Part shown: positions 15,973 through 25,234 of the stretch, in pieces
Layout of the letters: the number at the start of each line of letters is the position of its first letter
Numbering within the stretch: position 1 is the stretch's first letter
DNA from: Hoeflea sp. BAL378
Lineage (GTDB): Bacteria; Pseudomonadota; Alphaproteobacteria; Rhizobiales; Rhizobiaceae
Length of the DNA stretch: 64,000 bases
Direction of reading: 5' to 3'
Assembly: GCF_000759435.1 (NCBI RefSeq)
Contig: NZ_JRJG01000080.1
Coordinates: 1 to 64,000, forward strand
Notes under the pieces: generated by a model
Databases searched by the model: none
What the model was told of the DNA's origin: nothing
What the model saw: the letters and a program-made list of their open reading frames with translations, nothing else
Made by a program: the position numbers and the translations under genes

Positions 15973-17958
15973 TTAGGTCCGGATCAGATACCCAGCCCCC
16001 GCAACCGCCATGACTGCGACTCCCGACGGCTCCAGCACAAGTACGCCCAGCACCGGCTCCCCTGTCCAGCCCAATTCCGCCAGATCAAATCTGGTCTCGC
16101 CGTAGTTGAACGCGAACACATGCCCGCCATGCCGCCTGAGCCGCACGCCGTCGGGAAGATCCTTGGTCGCCACGCCCGCCTCGGCAGCCAGGCGCTGCAT
16201 GAGCGTGCGCATCAGTTCCTGATCGGGCCAGCCGCCGAGATAATGGAGGCTGCCTTGTCTGACGAGCGCCGCCACGCCGTCCTCGGATGTGAGCAGGGTC
16301 TCGACCTCTGCGCCAGGCTCCAGAAACTCTCGCCAGAACTGGAACGTCCCGCCGCCCGCGATCCGCACCGGGGTATCCCCTCGAAGTGATTCAACCCGGC
16401 TCACGCGGAGATCGAGAAGCTCTTTCGGGAGGGCAGGGGGCAGCGTGTCCGGTATGGCGAAGTCTTTCGTCTTCGAGCCGGACCGCGGTCCGATCAGCAC
16501 CTTTCCGTCAAAGCCGCGGATGGCCGCGATCAACTCCGGCGTCCAGGCGAACAGGCCGGGGATCAGCGCGAGGTGGTAGCCATCGAGTTCCGGCGCGCTG
16601 GCGGGAACAATGTCCACCGACAGGCCCAGCTGCCTGAGCGAGCGGTAAAAGTCGAACACCAGCCGGAAATAGTCGAACTCGCGGCCCTGCGGCTGGATCT
16701 CCCAGGCCCAGGCGGAGGGGTAGTCGAAGACAATCGCCACGTCGGCGCGGCCGGGCTTGGCGTCGAGCGTTTCGCCGAGAGCACCAAGTTCGCGCGCCAC
16801 CTGCGCCGCCTCGGCGAAGCCTTCGGCCTCGGTTGAATCGGGCCTCAACAGGCCGGCATGCATCTGCTCCTGGGCGAACGGCGCCTGGCGCCAGCGGAAA
16901 TAGCTCACCGTCTCCGCGCCATGGGCGAAGGCCTCCCAGCTCCACAGCCGCACCATACCGTCGCGCGGTGCCGGGTTGTGCGGCGCCCAGTTCACCTGAC
17001 CCGGCTGCTGCTCCATCACCCACCAGCGGCCCTTCGAGGTGGCGCGGTAAAGATCGTGGTGGAACGCCTGGAAATCCGGGTCGCCGGCGCGCACGAACCG
17101 CCGCTTCCACTCGTCGCCCTGGTCCGAGCGGTCCTCGAGAAAGCCGAGCGGGTAGGAATCCCAGCTCGAGATGTCGAGATCGGCGCCCACGTCGAAATGA
17201 TCGAAGGCCAGCGTCCGGCCCATGAAATTGTGGATCACGTCGCGGCCGGGCGAATGCGCCCGGATGATCTCGGCCTGCGCCCGGTTGAAGCGCACCACCA
17301 TCTCGGACGCATAGCGGCGGAAATCCATCACCTGCGCCGGATTGGGTTCGGTCACGGTCAGGTTCGGCAGTTCGATCTTGCCGAAATCGGAGATCTCCAT
17401 CGACCAGAACACGGTGCCCCAGGCGCGGTTGAGGGCCTCGGGCGACTGGTATTTGCGCTGCAGCCAGGCCTGGAAGCCCGCGCGCGCGGCCGACGAATAG
17501 GACAGCGTCGTATTGTGGCAGTCATACTCGTTGTCGGTCTGCCAGGCGACAACGCCCGGATGCGCGCCAAAGGCGCGGCCCAGCGCGAGCGTGATGCGCC
17601 TGCTTTCCTCGAGATAGCCCTCGTGGGAAAAATCATAGTGCCGGCGCGAGCCGAAGCCGCGCACCGTCCCATCCGCGCCGACCGGCAGCATGTCCGGCAT
17701 CTCGTCCACCAGCCATTTCGGCGGCGTCGCCGTCGGCGTGCCGAGCACCACCTTGAGACCTTCGGCATGCAGCGTGTCGATGGCACGGGCCATCCAGTCG
17801 AACTCGTAATGCCCTCGGCGGGGCTCGAGCCGCGACCAGGCGAATTCGCCGATGCGGACATGGGTGAGCCCGAGCCCGGCCATGCGGCGTGCGTCCTCGG
17901 CCCAGCGGTCTTCAGGCCAATGTTCGGGATAGTAGCAAACACCGAGCGTCCGGTTCAT
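15973..17958 (-). CDS. Beta-galactosidase, glycoside hydrolase family 42
   Basis: A 661-residue cytoplasmic GH42 enzyme. It starts MNRTLGVCYYPEHWPEDRW, the family's typical opening. The acid/base Glu is E144 in TDNEY and the nucleophile is E316 in VMEQQPGQVNW. The remaining residues form the trimerisation and C-terminal beta domains. It hydrolyses terminal beta-galactosides, with lactose or plant galacto-oligosaccharides as likely substrates. It has no signal peptide, fitting use after import by the upstream ABC transporter. It is the last gene of the minus-strand galactoside operon, 22 bases after the lactonase, with GAG 7 bases before the ATG. A dyad in the short region between its stop and higA may terminate transcription. 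Confidence 0.93.
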   Translation of the reverse strand: MNRTLGVCYYPEHWPEDRWAEDARRMAGLGLTHVRIGEFAWSRLEPRRGHYEFDWMARAIDTLHAEGLKVVLGTPTATPPKWLVDEMPDMLPVGADGTVRGFGSRRHYDFSHEGYLEESRRITLALGRAFGAHPGVVAWQTDNEYDCHNTTLSYSSAARAGFQAWLQRKYQSPEALNRAWGTVFWSMEISDFGKIELPNLTVTEPNPAQVMDFRRYASEMVVRFNRAQAEIIRAHSPGRDVIHNFMGRTLAFDHFDVGADLDISSWDSYPLGFLEDRSDQGDEWKRRFVRAGDPDFQAFHHDLYRATSKGRWWVMEQQPGQVNWAPHNPAPRDGMVRLWSWEAFAHGAETVSYFRWRQAPFAQEQMHAGLLRPDSTEAEGFAEAAQVARELGALGETLDAKPGRADVAIVFDYPSAWAWEIQPQGREFDYFRLVFDFYRSLRQLGLSVDIVPASAPELDGYHLALIPGLFAWTPELIAAIRGFDGKVLIGPRSGSKTKDFAIPDTLPPALPKELLDLRVSRVESLRGDTPVRIAGGGTFQFWREFLEPGAEVETLLTSEDGVAALVRQGSLHYLGGWPDQELMRTLMQRLAAEAGVATKDLPDGVRLRRHGGHVFAFNYGETRFDLAELGWTGEPVLGVLVLEPSGVAVMAVAGAGYLIRT

Positions 17959-17980
17959 CGTCGCACTCTTTCATGAAGGA

Positions 17981-18868
17981 TCAGAGACTGTAATCGGGCT
18001 CGAACCGGCCCTTGACCTTGTGATCGAGCAGGAAGGTCGATCCGGCATGCGGGTCATCGGCCAGTTGCTCCGCCGTGAGGCCCTGCCGTGCCGATGTCAC
18101 CAGCAGGCGGCCTGCGTCCGCGCCGACGAAGGCCGGGCAGGTGGTCTGGCCGGCGGGAAGCGAGAGCGACATCAGCCGCTTGCCCTTGGGCGAATAGGCG
18201 TCGACCGAGCCGCCGCCCCATCGCGCGTTCCAGATGGTCCCCTCCGCATCGCAGACCGCGCCATCGAGCCCGCCTGCGCCGCGATAGTCGAGGAAGAGCT
18301 GCGGTTCGTCGATGGGAAGGGCGGTCGCCGGATCGATCTCCACCCGCATCATCCGGTTGGTGTCGGTGTCGGCGAAATAGGCGATGCTTCCGTCGGGCGA
18401 AAAGCAGATCGCATTGGGGATGGTGATATCGGGAAAGAGCTTCGTCACCACGCCGCGCGCCACGTGGTAGATCGCGCCGGCCTGCGCCTCGGCATTCTTG
18501 CCCATGGTGCCGAGCCAGAGGGCGCCGCAGGCATGCACCCGTCCGTCATTGGAACGGGTGACCGGGTTGTCCGCCTCGATCGGGGTGATCAGCTCGAGCC
18601 GGCCGGTGGCGCGATGGCGCAGATAGAGCCCGGTCTCGGTGGCGACTACCTGCCGCTCGGCATCGACCCGCGCCAGCACGCTGCCCATCGCCGGCAGGTC
18701 ATGGCTTGTGGCGGTGTTGTCGGCAAAAGCATATTCGATGAGCTTCCGGCCGACGATGTCGAACCACCAGGCCGTATCGGTGTGGCGGTCATAGGTCGGC
18801 CCTTCGCCCAGCATGCAGGCGGGCGCATTGAGGATCGTCCCGGAAAACGCGATCTGGTCGTGGCTCAC
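17981..18868 (-). CDS. SMP-30/gluconolactonase family lactonase (probable galactonolactonase)
   Basis: A 295-residue six-bladed beta-propeller lactonase. Family marks are MLGEGPTYDRHTDTAWWFDI with the metal-binding Glu (LGEGP), TRSNDGRVHACGALWLGTMG, the metal-binding Asn in IPNAICFSPDG and Asp in GGLDGAVCDAEG. These proteins hydrolyse sugar lactones in the cytoplasm. Its place in an operon with a galactose dehydrogenase, dgoK and dgoA makes D-galactono-lactone the likely substrate. Its start overlaps the dgoA stop by 4 bases. Substrate assignment is inferred from context only. Confidence 0.88.
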   Translation of the reverse strand: MSHDQIAFSGTILNAPACMLGEGPTYDRHTDTAWWFDIVGRKLIEYAFADNTATSHDLPAMGSVLARVDAERQVVATETGLYLRHRATGRLELITPIEADNPVTRSNDGRVHACGALWLGTMGKNAEAQAGAIYHVARGVVTKLFPDITIPNAICFSPDGSIAYFADTDTNRMMRVEIDPATALPIDEPQLFLDYRGAGGLDGAVCDAEGTIWNARWGGGSVDAYSPKGKRLMSLSLPAGQTTCPAFVGADAGRLLVTSARQGLTAEQLADDPHAGSTFLLDHKVKGRFEPDYSL

Positions 18869-19503
18869 GCTGCGTCCTCCCCAAGCGAATCATAGGCCGC
18901 GATCGCGGCCTCGCCGCGGCGCCTGACTTCGGCGGCCTCGATGCCGGCGGCGTACAAGCTTGATCCGAGCCCGAAGGTGCGGATGCCGACCTTGGCGTAG
19001 GCCGCGAAATCTCCGTTGGACACGCCGCCGACCGCGCCTACCGGAACGTCCTTGGGCAGCACCGCGTGGATGGCGCTGATGCCGGTGGGCCCCAGGACGC
19101 TTGCGGGGAAGAACTTGAGCGCGGAGGCGCCCGCAGCACAGGCCGCCAGCGCCTCGGTCGCCGTGAATACGCCGGGCATCGTCACCATGCCGTGCGAGGC
19201 GGCCCGGGCGATTACCTCGGCGTCGACATTGGGGCTGACCATCAGCCGCCCGCCGACATCGTTGAGCCGGTCGACATCATCGGGCGTGAGCACCGTGCCG
19301 GCCCCGATCAGCACGCCGTTCGGCGCGCGCCTGGCGGCGATGTCGATCGACTTGAACGGATCGGGCGAATTGAGCGGGATTTCGATCGCGGTGAACCCGG
19401 CCTCGATCAACCCGTCGATAATCGCCGCGGTCTCGTCGGGCCGGATGCCGCGCAGGATCGCCACCAGGCTGCGTTTCAGGGAAGGAAATCTGATCCGTAT
19501 CAT
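18865..19503 (-). CDS. dgoA: 2-dehydro-3-deoxy-6-phosphogalactonate aldolase
   Basis: A 212-residue class I KDPG/KDPGal aldolase that splits 2-dehydro-3-deoxy-6-phosphogalactonate into pyruvate and glyceraldehyde-3-phosphate. The catalytic Glu lies in VAILRGIRPDE/AIEIPLNSPDP and the Schiff-base Lys in ALKFFPAS; AGTVLTPDDVD and AVGGVSNGDFAAYAKVGI are also typical. DgoA rather than Eda is favoured by the adjacent dgoK and the LRGIRPDE and LNSPDP segments. It overlaps dgoK upstream and the lactonase downstream by 4 bases each. Confidence 0.93.
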   Translation of the reverse strand: MIRIRFPSLKRSLVAILRGIRPDETAAIIDGLIEAGFTAIEIPLNSPDPFKSIDIAARRAPNGVLIGAGTVLTPDDVDRLNDVGGRLMVSPNVDAEVIARAASHGMVTMPGVFTATEALAACAAGASALKFFPASVLGPTGISAIHAVLPKDVPVGAVGGVSNGDFAAYAKVGIRTFGLGSSLYAAGIEAAEVRRRGEAAIAAYDSLGEDAA

Positions 19504-20432
19504 GCGCGCTTTCGATCCCCGTTCCTGTTTTCATAGCCCTGCCAGGCTTCCACAAGGCCGCGCCGGACCGCCGCATCGGCGTCGATGTCGCGCACCCGCA
19601 CACCGCATTCCGACAGCGCCGCATGGTACAGCCGCTGCAGGGCGCCGCTCGCCACCAGCCCGATCTGCTCGCCTCCCTGGATGCCGGCGCCGGCGAATTC
19701 GGCGCCGATCAGCAGGCCGGAAAGCCGCGCCCGGTTCTCGTCGGCCCCGCGATCGTGCAGCAGGTGCCCGGCGCGGATCGAGAACAGGTGATGCGTGGTC
19801 TTCTCGGGCCGGGTCCAGCCGTCGCGGACGCCGGTCAGGAAGGCGGGGTCCTGGGCGTCGACCGGGCCTTCGCCGCCGGTCGAATGCTTGAGGATGGTCC
19901 CGGCGTTGATCGTGGCGAACAGCTCGCCTGTCATGAAGGTTTCGAAGCCGGTGACGACGGCGCCGTCCATGCGCACCCATTTCGAGTGGGTTCCGGGCAT
20001 GCAGTAAAGCTCGCCGCCCGGCATTTCCAGATGCGCGCCGAGCAGTTGCGTCTCCTCGCCGCGCATCACGTCGGGCTCGCTGATCGAGCGCACTGCCAGG
20101 CCCGGAATGATGATGATCGGGCGCGCGGCGCCGGAGACGACCGTGGCGTTCGCGCCGATGGTGGTGACATCGGCGGGTGTCTCGAGATAGCCGGCCTCCA
20201 CCCATCCCTGCCGCGAGCCCGCCATGCCGCAGATCACCACCGGCAGGCTGTCGGGGATCGACAGCGCGGCCAGATGGCTTTCCAGAACCGTGCCGAAACC
20301 GCGGCGGGCGACTTCGCTCATGCCCTCGTGGCTGCGGTGTTCGGCAATCACCGTGCCGTCGCTCGACATCAGCCACAGCCGGAAACTCGACGTTCCCCAG
20401 TCGACCGCGATGAGGGCGGGGGAGGTGCTCAC
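19500..20432 (-). CDS. dgoK: 2-dehydro-3-deoxygalactonokinase
   Basis: A 310-residue kinase that phosphorylates 2-dehydro-3-deoxygalactonate at O-6. It begins with the ASKHA-type phosphate-binding strand IAVDWGTSSFRLWLM and has VVICGMAGSRQGWVEAGY, GEETQLLGA, YCMPGTHSKWVRMDG and FMTGELFA, the DgoK pattern. The GTG at 20432 is chosen: it overlaps the dehydrogenase stop by 4 bases and places IAVDWGTS at residue 8; an upstream ATG at 20546 would overlap the preceding gene by over 100 bases. The length is near the usual ~300. Confidence 0.93.
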   Translation of the reverse strand: MSTSPALIAVDWGTSSFRLWLMSSDGTVIAEHRSHEGMSEVARRGFGTVLESHLAALSIPDSLPVVICGMAGSRQGWVEAGYLETPADVTTIGANATVVSGAARPIIIIPGLAVRSISEPDVMRGEETQLLGAHLEMPGGELYCMPGTHSKWVRMDGAVVTGFETFMTGELFATINAGTILKHSTGGEGPVDAQDPAFLTGVRDGWTRPEKTTHHLFSIRAGHLLHDRGADENRARLSGLLIGAEFAGAGIQGGEQIGLVASGALQRLYHAALSECGVRVRDIDADAAVRRGLVEAWQGYENRNGDRKRA

Positions 20433-21199
20433 ATCATGCCTCCATCGGCGATCAGCACCTGGGCGGAAATCATCGCCGATGCCGTCGAGGCCAGGAATAG
20501 GCAGGGTCCGACCATGTCCTCGGGCTCGATCGGCCGCTTGATGCACTGCCGGTCGATCATCGCGGCCAGGCTTTCTTCCGTGACCCAGAGCCGCTTCTGC
20601 CGCTCGGTCATCACCCAGCCCGGAGCGATTGCGTTGACGCGGATTCCGTGCGGGCCGAGCCGGCCGGCAAGCCCCTTGGTCAGCCCCACGATGCCGGCCT
20701 TGGCGGCGGTGTAGGCGGGCATCGACCCGATGTTGAGCATGTAGGAGGTCGAGGTGAAATTGACGATCGCGCCACTGCCCGCCGCGATCATACCCGGGGC
20801 CACCGCCTGGGCGGTGAACGCCACCGGCCTCACATTGACGGCCTGGTTCTCGTCCCAGTAGTCGCCGCTCATCTCCAGAAACTCATGCCGGTCGTCGAGC
20901 GCCGCATTGTTGACGAGCACGGTCACCGCGCCATGCGCCTCGTCGGCGCGCGCGCAGGCGTTGCGCACCTGGTGGAGATCGCTGAGGTCGGCCTCGATGA
21001 ACAGCGGCGGATGGTCGACCTCGCCCGTCAGCCGGTCCACCAGTGCCACGCTGGCCTCGACCGCGATGTCGATGAAGGCGACGCGAGACCCTTGGCGAGC
21101 GAAGCCCTCGGTCAGTGCCGCGCCGATGCCGGAGCCGCCGCCGGTGATCAGCACCGAGGCATTCTTGAGATCTGGAAAAATCGTCGTCTGTTCAGGCAT
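20429..21199 (-). CDS. SDR-family dehydrogenase, probable D-galactose 1-dehydrogenase
   Basis: A 256-residue short-chain dehydrogenase with the cofactor motif ITGGGSGIG, LVNNAA, active-site Ser in VNFTSTSY, catalytic YTAAK and a C-terminal AQVLIADGG. In Sinorhizobium meliloti an SDR enzyme oxidises galactose to galactonolactone with the same partners (lactonase, dgoK, dgoA), so the first step of the De Ley-Doudoroff route is the likely job. AGGAG lies 6 bases before the ATG at 21199, which decides this start over one 15 bases upstream. It overlaps the alpha-galactosidase stop by 8 bases. L-fucose or arabinose dehydrogenase activity is possible. Confidence 0.82.
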   Translation of the reverse strand: MPEQTTIFPDLKNASVLITGGGSGIGAALTEGFARQGSRVAFIDIAVEASVALVDRLTGEVDHPPLFIEADLSDLHQVRNACARADEAHGAVTVLVNNAALDDRHEFLEMSGDYWDENQAVNVRPVAFTAQAVAPGMIAAGSGAIVNFTSTSYMLNIGSMPAYTAAKAGIVGLTKGLAGRLGPHGIRVNAIAPGWVMTERQKRLWVTEESLAAMIDRQCIKRPIEPEDMVGPCLFLASTASAMISAQVLIADGGMM

Positions 21200-23345
21200 G
21201 GCTGGCTCCTGCACCTATCCTGGTTCCTTCGACCACCGTCATGGACGCCGGCGCGGCATTCGGCAAGCGCATGCCCGTGCCCATCAGCAATGCGCCCGAC
21301 AGGCGCATGGTTCCGCCGTCGGCCAGGGCATTGACGATCCTCCGGTTGGCGCGGCGGCTGACATCCTCGGGATTGACGAGCCGGATCTCGTAGATCGCGT
21401 CGGGATCGAGACCCGCCGCCCGCAGCGGCCGCGGGAAAATCTGCGCTGACGCGCCGGCCTGGCCGGCAAACAGGATGAACCGGTTTCTGTCCATGTCCAC
21501 CGTCATCTCGGCAAACACCTCGCTGTCGTCCGGCTCAAGCCGGTAGAGGGAACCCGAAAACAGGAATCCCCGGTTCTGTTTCCACCAGGCGGTGACCCGG
21601 GTCAGCGTCGCGGCCTCCTCGGCGTCAAGTTCGCGCGGATCCATCTCGAACCCCATGTGCCGCTGCGCCGCCACCCAGGCGCGGAACGCCATCGACAGCA
21701 CCCGCCCCGACGTGTGGCAGTGGCGCGGGCCGACATGGGAGCCCTGGACTTCGGGCGCGATCCAGCGGCTCGCCTCGTGCTGCATCCTCAGCCGCTCCAG
21801 CGCGTCGTTGGAATCCGACAGCCACACCCGGCTCGCAAGCTCCAGCACGGCAAAATCGATGCGGCCGCCGCCCGAGGAGCAGCTTTCGAAATCGACATCC
21901 GGATGGGCGCGCACCAGATCGCCCAGCAGCGCGAGAAAGCCGCGCGCCTGGTCGGGACTGCCGCCGGTGAGCGGCCGGTTGTGGTCCCATTTGACATAGT
22001 CGATGGCATGCGCCGACAGGATCGCGCTGATCTGGGCAAACAGATGGTCGCGCACGTCCTTGCGCGCCATGTCGAGCACATGCTGGTTGCGGCCGCTCGG
22101 CTGGTCCTCCGGACCCAGCAGATAGTCCGGATGGGCGCGGTATAGCTCGCTGTCGCGATTGACCATCTCCGGCTCGAACCACAGCCCGAAGCGCATGCCT
22201 TGCGCATGCACATGCTCGATCAGCGGCGTGAGCCCGTCGGGGAACTTGGCGGCGTCGATCACCCAGTCGCCGAGGCTTGACGTGTCGTCGTTGCGGCCGC
22301 GGAACCAACCGTCGTCGAGCACGAAGCGCTCGGCGCCGAGACCGGCCGCTCTTGTGGCGATGGTCTTGAGCTCGTCGAAGTCATGGCGGAAATAGACCGC
22401 TTCCCAGCAATTGTAGTGCACCGGATGCGGCTCGCGTCCGCGCCTTGCGTTGACCGGCGCCTGCAACGCGCGGAGATGGCCGTGGAAGGCCTGGCTCACA
22501 CCGTTCAACCCGGCATCAGACCAGGCCAGCATCAGCGTCGGCGAGGCGATCTCGCCCCGCGCCACTCCGTCATCCAAAACTCCGAATTGCAATTGCCGCC
22601 GCCCGTCGGGCAGCTCCTCGGCCAGCATTCGGTGCCCGCCGCTCCAGGCGAGCGTGGCGGCGAGACATGTGCCCGCATGCTCCCCGGTCGATGCGGAGGC
22701 GAGCGTCACGCCCGGGAAATGCGCGTGCCCGGTGCGCCCCTCGCGGCTTTCGCGCATATGCGCGCCGGTGCGGAATTCCGTCTCCTGGCGGCGGAACTCG
22801 CCGCACCAGCGGCCGGAATGGTCGATGATGCGGCTCATTCCGGTGGGAGCGGGAACGGCCGGCGCCGCAAGCCAACTGCTGCTCATGCCCCGGGGCAGCG
22901 TCAGGCTCTGCGTGAGATGCAGGATTCCGGTGGCAGGATCGAGCCGGGCGGAGATGATCAGCCGGACGCCCTCGGCATCGCCGCGGTCGTGGAGCGTGAA
23001 GCGGACTCCGTCCGGGCCGTTGGCCTCGACGCCGGCGAGTTTCGGGTTGGCCAGATAGTCGCGCCCATCGGCGTCCTGGAGGATCATGCCGGGATGGCCC
23101 TGCCACCCGGTGATCGCCAGCGGGCAGAGCGTCAGCGGCTGGAACGGGTCGATCTGCCCGGCGCCGACATTGGGGATGGTGGCAATCGCCAGGTCGGAGA
23201 GAGCCTCCTCCATCGGCAGGCTCGCGCCGAAATGCACCAGGCCCGGCACGCCCCGGTCGAAACTGGCGAAGGCGGCCGTGCGGCCTCCTCCATCCAGCCG
23301 GAACACATGAGTGACGGCGAAGTCCGGCGAGTCCTGAAGTGTCAT
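21192..23345 (-). CDS. Alpha-galactosidase, glycoside hydrolase family 36
   Basis: A 717-residue cytoplasmic GH36 enzyme. The N-terminal beta-supersandwich (about 1-300) is followed by the TIM barrel, with NCWEAVYF (about 312-319), FVLDDGWFRGRNDD (341-354), GLWFEPEMV (387-395), nucleophile Asp454 in DYVKWDHNR, FESCSSGGGRID (486-497) and the acid/base Asp region WLSDSND (508-514). It releases alpha-1,6-galactose from melibiose, raffinose-type sugars or galactomannan fragments. It starts one base after the permease stop, which ties it to import. With the GH42 enzyme at the operon end, both alpha- and beta-galactosides can feed the pathway. Confidence 0.95.
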   Translation of the reverse strand: MTLQDSPDFAVTHVFRLDGGGRTAAFASFDRGVPGLVHFGASLPMEEALSDLAIATIPNVGAGQIDPFQPLTLCPLAITGWQGHPGMILQDADGRDYLANPKLAGVEANGPDGVRFTLHDRGDAEGVRLIISARLDPATGILHLTQSLTLPRGMSSSWLAAPAVPAPTGMSRIIDHSGRWCGEFRRQETEFRTGAHMRESREGRTGHAHFPGVTLASASTGEHAGTCLAATLAWSGGHRMLAEELPDGRRQLQFGVLDDGVARGEIASPTLMLAWSDAGLNGVSQAFHGHLRALQAPVNARRGREPHPVHYNCWEAVYFRHDFDELKTIATRAAGLGAERFVLDDGWFRGRNDDTSSLGDWVIDAAKFPDGLTPLIEHVHAQGMRFGLWFEPEMVNRDSELYRAHPDYLLGPEDQPSGRNQHVLDMARKDVRDHLFAQISAILSAHAIDYVKWDHNRPLTGGSPDQARGFLALLGDLVRAHPDVDFESCSSGGGRIDFAVLELASRVWLSDSNDALERLRMQHEASRWIAPEVQGSHVGPRHCHTSGRVLSMAFRAWVAAQRHMGFEMDPRELDAEEAATLTRVTAWWKQNRGFLFSGSLYRLEPDDSEVFAEMTVDMDRNRFILFAGQAGASAQIFPRPLRAAGLDPDAIYEIRLVNPEDVSRRANRRIVNALADGGTMRLSGALLMGTGMRLPNAAPASMTVVEGTRIGAGASHA

Positions 23346-23346
23346 G

Positions 23347-24195
23347 TCAGCCCTTTGTTGCCCCGAGCGTCAGCCCGGCGATGAAATGTCTCTGCATCAG
23401 GAAGAACATCAGCACCGGCGGCATCGCGGCGATGATGGAGCCCGCGGAGACCAGTTGCCACTGGGCGATCCATTGTCCGTTGAGCGAATAGAGTCCGGCG
23501 GTCACCGGCTGGGTCTCGGCGCTGGTGGTCAGCACCGTGGCCCAGAAATAGTCGTTCCAGATGAAGGTGAAGACCAGCACCGACAATGCGGCGATCGCCG
23601 GCCGCATCAGCGGCAGCACGATGAACCAGAAGATGCGGAATTCCGAGACGCCCTCGACGCGGGCCGATTCAATGAGCTCGAACGGCAGACCCTTGATGAA
23701 GTTGCGCATGAACAGCGTGCAGAAGCCCGACTGGAAGGCGATGTGGAACAGCGCCAGCCCGGTGATGGTGTTGTAGAGCCCGGTCGAGACCGTGAGGTCG
23801 CGCACCGGCACCATCAGGATCTGGAACGGCACGAAATTGCCCGCCACGAACAGGAAGAAGATCAGGAGGTTGAAGCGGAAGCGGTAGACCGCGAGCGCAA
23901 ACCCCGACAGGCAGGCGATGGCGACGGCGCCGATCACGGTCGGGATCGTCACCTTGAAGGAATTAAGGATATAGCCGGCGATCGGCGAATTGCGGAACAC
24001 GTCGGCATAGTTCGAGAAGGCGAGATAGCTCGGCAGCCCGAAGATGTTGCCCGCCGCGAGATCGCTCGAGGGTTTGAGCGAGGTCATGGCGACGCCCAAG
24101 AGCGGCAGCAGCCAGAGGACGAGCGCCACCGGCAGCGCGATCCTGTAGAGGATCTGGGTGGTGGCGGAGGTCTTCTGAATGGCTAAGGGAAACAT
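23347..24195 (-). CDS. Sugar ABC transporter permease (MalG/LacG-type)
   Basis: A 282-residue inner-membrane permease of the CUT1 family with six predicted membrane segments, the first at about residues 20-38 (IALPVALVLWLLPLLGVAM). The cytoplasmic EAA-loop equivalent reads ELIESARVEGVSEFRIFWFIVLPLMRPAI. The ATG at 24195 shares one base with the stop of the partner permease (TGATG), so translation is coupled. It works with the upstream permease, the binding protein and probably the ATPase at 27635 to import a galactoside. Confidence 0.93.
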   Translation of the reverse strand: MFPLAIQKTSATTQILYRIALPVALVLWLLPLLGVAMTSLKPSSDLAAGNIFGLPSYLAFSNYADVFRNSPIAGYILNSFKVTIPTVIGAVAIACLSGFALAVYRFRFNLLIFFLFVAGNFVPFQILMVPVRDLTVSTGLYNTITGLALFHIAFQSGFCTLFMRNFIKGLPFELIESARVEGVSEFRIFWFIVLPLMRPAIAALSVLVFTFIWNDYFWATVLTTSAETQPVTAGLYSLNGQWIAQWQLVSAGSIIAAMPPVLMFFLMQRHFIAGLTLGATKG

Positions 24196-25127
24196 CACAT
24201 GCCCCTTTCGTCGCGGATCATCTTCCAGATGAAGCCGGAGATGAACACCATCATGATGGCAAACAGGATCACCGCGATCGCCGCGCCATAGCCCATGCGG
24301 AAGCCGTATTCCGACAGTGCCTGCTCGAACATGTAGAACGAGAGCACGCGGCTCGAGCCATAGGGTCCGCCATCGGTCATGATCGAGACCAGGTCGAAGG
24401 AGCGGAGCGCGCCGATGACGGTGACGACCACGGCGATGAAGGTGGCGGGCCGGAGCTGGGGCAGGATCACGTGCCAGAGCATCCGCCATCCGCGCGCGCC
24501 GTCGAGCCGCGCCGCCTCGATCTGGTCGGGCGAGACATTGTTGAGGCCGGTGAGATAGAGGATCATGCAATAGGCGATCTGCGGCCACAGGCCGGCGGCG
24601 ATGATGCCGTAGGTGACGTAGCGGTCGTCAGCCAGCACGGCCACGCCGGTGCCGGTGATCCACTCGATCAGATTGTAGAACAGCCCGAAATTGGGCGCGT
24701 AGAACCAGGAGAAGATCAGCCCCACGACCACCTGGCTGATGACGAAGGGAAAGAAGAACAGCGACTTGTAGATGCGGATGCCGGTCACCGTCTGGTTCAA
24801 AAACAGCGCGATGAACAGCCCGGCGGGAACCGCCAGCATGTAGAGCGCGAGCCAGATGATGTTGTTCTTGAGCGAGGTGTAGAACGCCTCGTCGTCGAAC
24901 AGCTCGATATAGTTCTGGGTGCCGAGCCAGACCTTCTCGCCGAGCCCGTCCCAGTCGTAGAAACTGAGCCACATCGAGGCGATGATCGGGTAGATGACAT
25001 AGAGCGAGAACATCGCCACGCCGGGCGCCAGGAAGATCCACGGCGCAAGCGCGCGCTGGTTCTTCTTCCAGAATGTGGTCCTGCCGCGCCCGGTTCCGGC
25101 GATGGCCGTCGTCGCTGATCCCGTCAT
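24195..25127 (-). CDS. Sugar ABC transporter permease (MalF/LacF-type)
   Basis: A 310-residue CUT1 permease. A basic N-terminus (TTFWKKNQRALAPW) leads to the first membrane segment (IFLAPGVAMFSLYVIYPI), and WLSFYDWDG follows, as in LacF-like proteins. The EAA loop is EAARLDGARGWRMLWHVILPQLRPA. It is separated from the binding-protein gene by 107 bases that contain a strong hairpin. It should form the heterodimeric channel with the next permease. Confidence 0.93.
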   Translation of the reverse strand: MTGSATTAIAGTGRGRTTFWKKNQRALAPWIFLAPGVAMFSLYVIYPIIASMWLSFYDWDGLGEKVWLGTQNYIELFDDEAFYTSLKNNIIWLALYMLAVPAGLFIALFLNQTVTGIRIYKSLFFFPFVISQVVVGLIFSWFYAPNFGLFYNLIEWITGTGVAVLADDRYVTYGIIAAGLWPQIAYCMILYLTGLNNVSPDQIEAARLDGARGWRMLWHVILPQLRPATFIAVVVTVIGALRSFDLVSIMTDGGPYGSSRVLSFYMFEQALSEYGFRMGYGAAIAVILFAIMMVFISGFIWKMIRDERGM

Positions 25128-25200
25128 GGCTGCCTCCCACTGTGCCCCGGCCTTGCGTCCGCTGTCCGTCCGCCGCCGGTCCTGTCAGGTCATGAAAGTG

Positions 25201-25228
25201 CGGCCGGGCGGATTTCGCCGCCCGGCCG
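25201..25228 (-). other. Intercistronic hairpin after the galactoside binding-protein gene
   Basis: An 11-bp GC-rich perfect stem (25201-25211 with 25218-25228, CGGCCGGGCGG/CCGCCCGGCCG) with a 6-base loop, just downstream of the binding-protein stop on the minus strand. There is no long T-run after it, so it is more likely an mRNA 3'-end stabiliser or attenuator than a full terminator. Confidence 0.75.
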
Positions 25229-25234
25229 TCTCGT